This document shows, in pieces, positions 61,238 to 64,000 of a DNA stretch of 64,000 bases. The position numbers were made by a program, and so were the translations under genes. Numbering within the stretch: position 1 is the stretch's first letter; each line of letters begins with the position of its first letter. Below the pieces are notes generated by a model that was not told where the DNA came from, ran no database searches, and saw nothing but the letters and a program-made list of their open reading frames with translations. The stretch comes from Paramecium pentaurelia (Eukaryota; Ciliophora; Oligohymenophorea; Peniculida; Parameciidae), in assembly GCA_905183005.1 (NCBI GenBank), contig CAJJDO010000117.1:228826-292825 (forward strand), given 5' to 3'.

Positions 61238-62521
61238 TCACTCCATAGCTTATCTACAACAAGGACAAATTGAATAAATAGTATTTGTATAATAGGTTCT
61301 CCAAAGTGTCAAACATTATATATGAAATATATGATTACAATCTAATTTAGCTAATTGTGTTAACTAATTAATTTCAAAATTATCCAAACATATAGGACAC
61401 TCTTAATAATTTTATATATCCTCTTGGATTGGATTTGAATACATCCTATTTTAATTCTATTTATCTGATTTCTATCGAAAACAACGGTATGCAATAATCC
61501 CAAAACATGATAAAATAATAACAGCTATACTCAATATTACTAACAATTTAATCAATTTTTCATCATCTTCATCTACATATTCATCAAACTCAATTTATAT
61601 ACAACATTTTGCATTTTTATTAGATATTATTTTTATCAATAAAAAATATGTTTAGTTTGTAAAATTTTTGATTTATTCATTATCAATAAGATTAATATTT
61701 GATTTTATTTTATATTTGGCAATTTTCTTATCGTTTATAATATCATCATAAGTATTATTGGAATCAGAGGGTAAATTAAATTTTTATGAAATTAAGATTT
61801 GCACTCTCACATCAGTTATATTCTCCCATTTTTTAGAAAATTTAATAAGCATATTGAAACTAAGAGTATAATTGAAACTCATATATATGTATTCAAGCAT
61901 TTCATTATCATTTTTTTATTGAAACTATTAAAATGGAGTAATTTGTAATCCTTTTTATGAACAATCATGATCTAAATATCCAGAATTACATAGACAAACA
62001 CCATTCTATTTTTTTATTATATTTATACTTTACAAATTCCATTATTATTACAATTATTAGGACAAGGCATTTAAGACAAATTCTAAATAATTAATTTATA
62101 TTTAGTAGTTTGATTAGTCAATATCACTAAGAATTAACTAAATTCAGTCTTATTTTCTTAATCTAGTACAATATAGTGATATTTTTTTAATTACTATTTT
62201 CTATTTTTATATTCTCATTAAATACCCATAAATGTCCGCATTTTCATATCTGATTTATTTTCTTGATGAATTGTTTTCAAAGCAAGGAGCCTCTTAATAA
62301 GATTACAATAATAGTATATTTGCTTAGTGTTTTCTTGTAATGACAAATAATTCGATCAAAATATATCGTAGTTACTTTGCCTTGTTTACCTTAAATAATA
62401 AGGTTTGATTTATTTTTCTTTGTATGAAATTCTATTCCCATGGTTAATAACCAATGTCAATTTGCATAAATTATTCACAATTGCATAATTAAAGAATTAA
62501 AGTCAAGATTAGGATTCTCAT
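61238..62521 (-). CDS. EGF-TM-RING membrane protein, copy 2 (putative E3 ubiquitin ligase)
   Basis: Introns 62201-62225 and 62006-62028 give 412 codons. Signal peptide MRILILTLILQLCNC, lumenal part resembling copy 1, and EGF motif CPNNCNNNGICKNGVCLCNS, which the second intron divides. DEDDEKLIKLLVILSIAVII starts the membrane helix (~311). The RING-H2 is ECPICLDNF, LDCNHIFHIQC and ICPCCRQ. All eight zinc ligands are in place, more canonical than in copy 1. Introns are at different sites from copy 1, so the pair is old. The genes are tail to tail with 133 nt between stops. Confidence 0.85.
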
Positions 62522-63189
62522 AATTGTTATATTTTATTCTATAAATATTAAAGAATGTCAAGCATTTACTTAATCTTATTTTAATCTTTTTTTAATTAAT
62601 CGATTTTTTTCCCTTTTATAATAATTAACAAGATTGATACAGATATTAAATCATTAAATTTGTATGAATTAATAAAGATAAAAATCAAGCAATTAATCAA
62701 TTTCAATAGAAATTTTGGTTCATTTGACCAAAAAATTAATACTTAAAAAGAGTTCTAGTTCTAGAATTTGATGAATAAAGTTAAAACGAATTATTGTCAA
62801 TAATAATTTTACAAATATAGACGTTTGAATGTAACTTAAAATCTTTTTCTGAAAAAGTGACATAATAAATCAATGTATTAAATCTTGATTAATATATTAA
62901 TTAATTGAAGTAACCCTTTTTAACTCAAGAAAAAAAGTATAATGTAAATTAATCCATAAAAAAAGAAGTTAACTTTAACTTAACCAAAAATGATTAATAC
63001 ATATGATAAGATGTTAAGAAACTAAATAAAATTAGCTTATATTAAAATAAAATTAATAACAGATTGAAATATGAATTGATTATGTTGAGATTTCATATTT
63101 TAAATCTTAATTAAATAACAAAGAAGATAAACTTAATTTGATTAGCTCAATAATTATTTTATAGATTTAATCATGTATATGTCTGGTTA
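62522..63189. other. Intergenic region
   Basis: About 670 nt between a minus-strand start and another gene's end. AT-rich, no supported feature. Confidence 0.5.
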
Positions 63190-63869
63190 TCACATAATTA
63201 CACAATTATTACAACAATAATCTCTTATTTTTGATTTATTATGTTATTCTAGAATGATCGAACTCAATTATTATATTTCATCACTTGTAGGATAATCCTC
63301 TGAAACCAATTCCACTATTCTAGATATTAAAACCTCAACATTTATGTTTTCCTTAACTGATGTTTCATAGTATAATAAATTTTCCTCTTCTATTAACTAT
63401 TATAATTCATTTTCTTAAAATTACTTTTCCAAATCACACTTATTTCCTATATCTATTTAAATATTGTACCAATTAAAATTTTGTGTTAGACTTTAGAGTC
63501 TATTTTATTGACTAAATCAATCCAATATTTAACATCTTGAAAAGAAGAGAGTTTATGTTGATCAAAAACAATTATTACTGCATTAGCTCCTTTTATAAAA
63601 ACCTCTGTTACTACTTGGAATTTCTGATCTCCTGACGTATCTTATAGATTTAACATGAAATTTTTATTTTAGAGAACAATAGTTTTTGATTGGAAATCTC
63701 TCCCTTTTAATAGGTTTATGGGTATATCTTGAGATGTTACATACTAATTTGAATTGAGATAGTCACAAAACTTATTTATTAATTAAGTTTTGCCAACTCC
63801 CATATTACCAATAACCGTAATTTTCACTTTATGTTATTGTTATTTATTGGATTTGTTATGTTTATGCAT
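63190..63869 (-). CDS. Rab-like small GTPase
   Basis: One intron (63447-63469) gives 219 codons. G boxes: P-loop VIGNMGVGKTQLINKF, G3 LQDTSGDQKF (DxxG kept, Gln61 equivalent shifted to DQ), GANAVIIVFD, G4 LIGNKCDLEK and G5 YYETSVKENI. The P-loop Ser/Thr after Lys is Thr. The C-terminus CCNNCVIM carries prenylatable Cys, including a CVIM end that resembles a CAAX box, so membrane attachment is likely. The N-terminal His/Lys/Gln leader is unusual. Switch I is not clearly Rab or Arf type, so the subfamily is uncertain. Role in membrane traffic is inferred. Confidence 0.87.
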
Positions 63870-64000
63870 ACAAATTTTATAATTATTAAATTTGATGATA
63901 ATCAATTAAATTACTAAGTGGTTATCATTAACTTATTTTTAAGTTTAACTAAAGAATTATATGTTTATAAATTAAATATGTATTAATAAAAAAAATGAAA

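Overview
The window looks like macronuclear DNA of a ciliate, most likely Paramecium or a close relative. Three things show this. (1) Reading frames stay open only if TAA and TAG are read as Gln and TGA is the sole stop. With that code, conserved families (Mago nashi, CK1, TRM5, proteasome beta1, mitochondrial L12) read through at full length. (2) About 85 introns can be placed by frame and homology. All are tiny (about 19-37 nt, most 22-28), usually GTA...TAG. (3) The DNA is strongly AT-rich and genes are packed on both strands, often only 20-100 nt apart. The assignment to Paramecium is an inference. CDS spans given here include introns, and intron positions are listed where I could fix them.

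Layout. 1-16.3 kb: EF-hand protein (cut by the window edge), long coiled-coil protein, type I membrane protein, CEP19-like protein, proteasome beta1, a protein kinase, TRM5, a multi-pass membrane protein, a doublecortin-domain kinase, a DDT-domain protein and a KA1-tailed kinase. 16.9-25.6 kb: aspartyl protease, several Gln/Ser-rich hypothetical proteins, a BAH-PHD chromatin reader and a coiled-coil protein. 26.4-47.7 kb: four paralogues and at least one wrecked copy of a secreted repeat family (each repeat ends in a WGIRD-like motif), mixed with an HMG-box protein, casein kinase I, Mago nashi, two candidate C/D snoRNAs, PRKRIP1 and tRNA-Val. 47.8-58.3 kb: a STE20-like pseudokinase, an LRR protein, mitochondrial L7/L12 and two tandem hybrid histidine kinases. 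58.5-63.9 kb: a small Cys-rich secreted protein, a tail-to-tail pair of EGF-TM-RING proteins and a Rab-like GTPase.

The genes do not form an operon or one pathway. Themes that recur are signalling (six kinase-fold proteins, two histidine kinases, EF-hand and GTPase proteins), chromatin and RNA (DDT, BAH-PHD, HMG, Mago, PRKRIP1, snoRNAs) and the cell surface. The most notable points are the recently homogenised pair of WGIRD-repeat genes, the pseudokinase lacking both catalytic aspartates, the snoRNA pair, and a gene interrupted by a single in-frame TGA.
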